A stretch of DNA of 64,000 bases from CBDBND01 sp965262665 (GTDB lineage Bacteria > Pseudomonadota > Alphaproteobacteria > Rhodospirillales > Rhodospirillaceae), in assembly GCA_965262665.1 (NCBI GenBank), contig CBDHFR010000004.1:2232001-2296000 (forward strand), written 5' to 3'. The notes beneath the pieces were generated by a model. The model did not search any database. It was given only the letters and a program-made list of their open reading frames with translations, and was not told where the DNA came from. This document shows, piece after piece, positions 63,881-64,000 of the stretch; the stretch's first letter is position 1; each line of letters starts with the position of its first letter. The position numbers and the translations under genes were made by a program.

Positions 63881-64000
63881 GTGAAACACCCCAGCCTGCC
63901 CGACCGAGCGCGTGCGGTCCTGGATTTTTGGTTTGGGACACCTGACAGCCCGGACTACGGCACCAGCCGCGACGAGTGGTTCAATAAAGACGAGGCGTTC
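63881..64000 (+). CDS. DUF924 family protein, 5' part
   Basis: 40 codons from a GTG at 63881 run off the window edge. The start LPDRARAVLDFWFGTPDSPD, followed by DEWFNKDEAF, matches the N-terminus of DUF924 proteins (helical, about 180-200 residues, role unknown). AGAGAAAG lies upstream of the GTG. Only the start is visible, so integrity cannot be judged. Confidence 0.7.
   Translation, partial: MKHPSLPDRARAVLDFWFGTPDSPDYGTSRDEWFNKDEAF

Overview
The window comes from an alphaproteobacterium of moderate GC content. The evidence is the order tRNA-Tyr/tRNA-Gly/tuf/tRNA-Trp/secE/nusG running into the rif, str, S10, spc and alpha ribosomal operons, adk directly after secY with no rpmJ between them, an ATP12-type F1-ATPase assembly factor, and a ChrR/RpoE (ECF11-type) pair. 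I cannot name a genus; a Rhodospirillales-like lineage is a guess. No rRNA, CRISPR array or prophage is visible.

Layout. 1-171: the end of an IS630-type element on the minus strand. 0.3-6 kb: a two-domain VOC protein, a Tat-exported Fe/Mn superoxide dismutase, acylphosphatase and propionyl-CoA carboxylase (pccA, and pccB with a one-base frameshift), all minus strand; yciB/ispZ is divergent. 6.7-14.1 kb: a tightly overlapping minus-strand operon (HtrA-type protease, rarA, crcB, rluC-like, HAD phosphatase, AsmA-like, ATP12). 14.2-46.7 kb: one long minus-strand block with RNA polymerase (rpoA, rpoB, rpoC), EF-G, two identical tuf genes, secY, secE, nusG, adk and the ribosomal proteins; a clear terminator follows rplQ. 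46.8-49.7 kb: rlmB, tRNA-Thr and a TPR-GT41 (O-GlcNAc-transferase-like) protein.

50-56 kb is an insertion-sequence hot spot: a broken IS630 fused to the tail of an IS21 element, an intact IS630 with a likely -1 frameshift signal, an orphan OmpR-type response regulator, the rpoE-chrR pair, and a decayed IS630 inserted between rpoE and a lipid-modification operon. 56.1-63.5 kb holds that operon (FAD oxidoreductase, DUF1365, CFA-synthase-like methyltransferase, GPH-type transporter, DUF3833 lipoprotein with an internal stop) and, facing it, DUF6134, SDR and SnoaL-like genes. A DUF924 gene begins at the right edge.

The most interesting unit is 53.4-63.5 kb. I read it as a singlet-oxygen/lipid-damage response island. 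The sigma factor and the lipid operon have matching divergent promoter-like elements (TGATCC-N16-CGTT and TGAACC-N16-CGTA), and an IS630 lies exactly between them. The FAD/DUF1365/CFA-like trio resembles the set linked to methylated and furan fatty acid synthesis in other alphaproteobacteria, and the CFA-like enzyme lacks two residues of the bicarbonate site of true cyclopropane synthases.

Several genes carry single-base lesions (pccB, the AsmA-like gene, the TPR-GT41 gene, the DUF3833 gene). They may be real decay or sequencing errors and should be checked against reads before biological conclusions are drawn.
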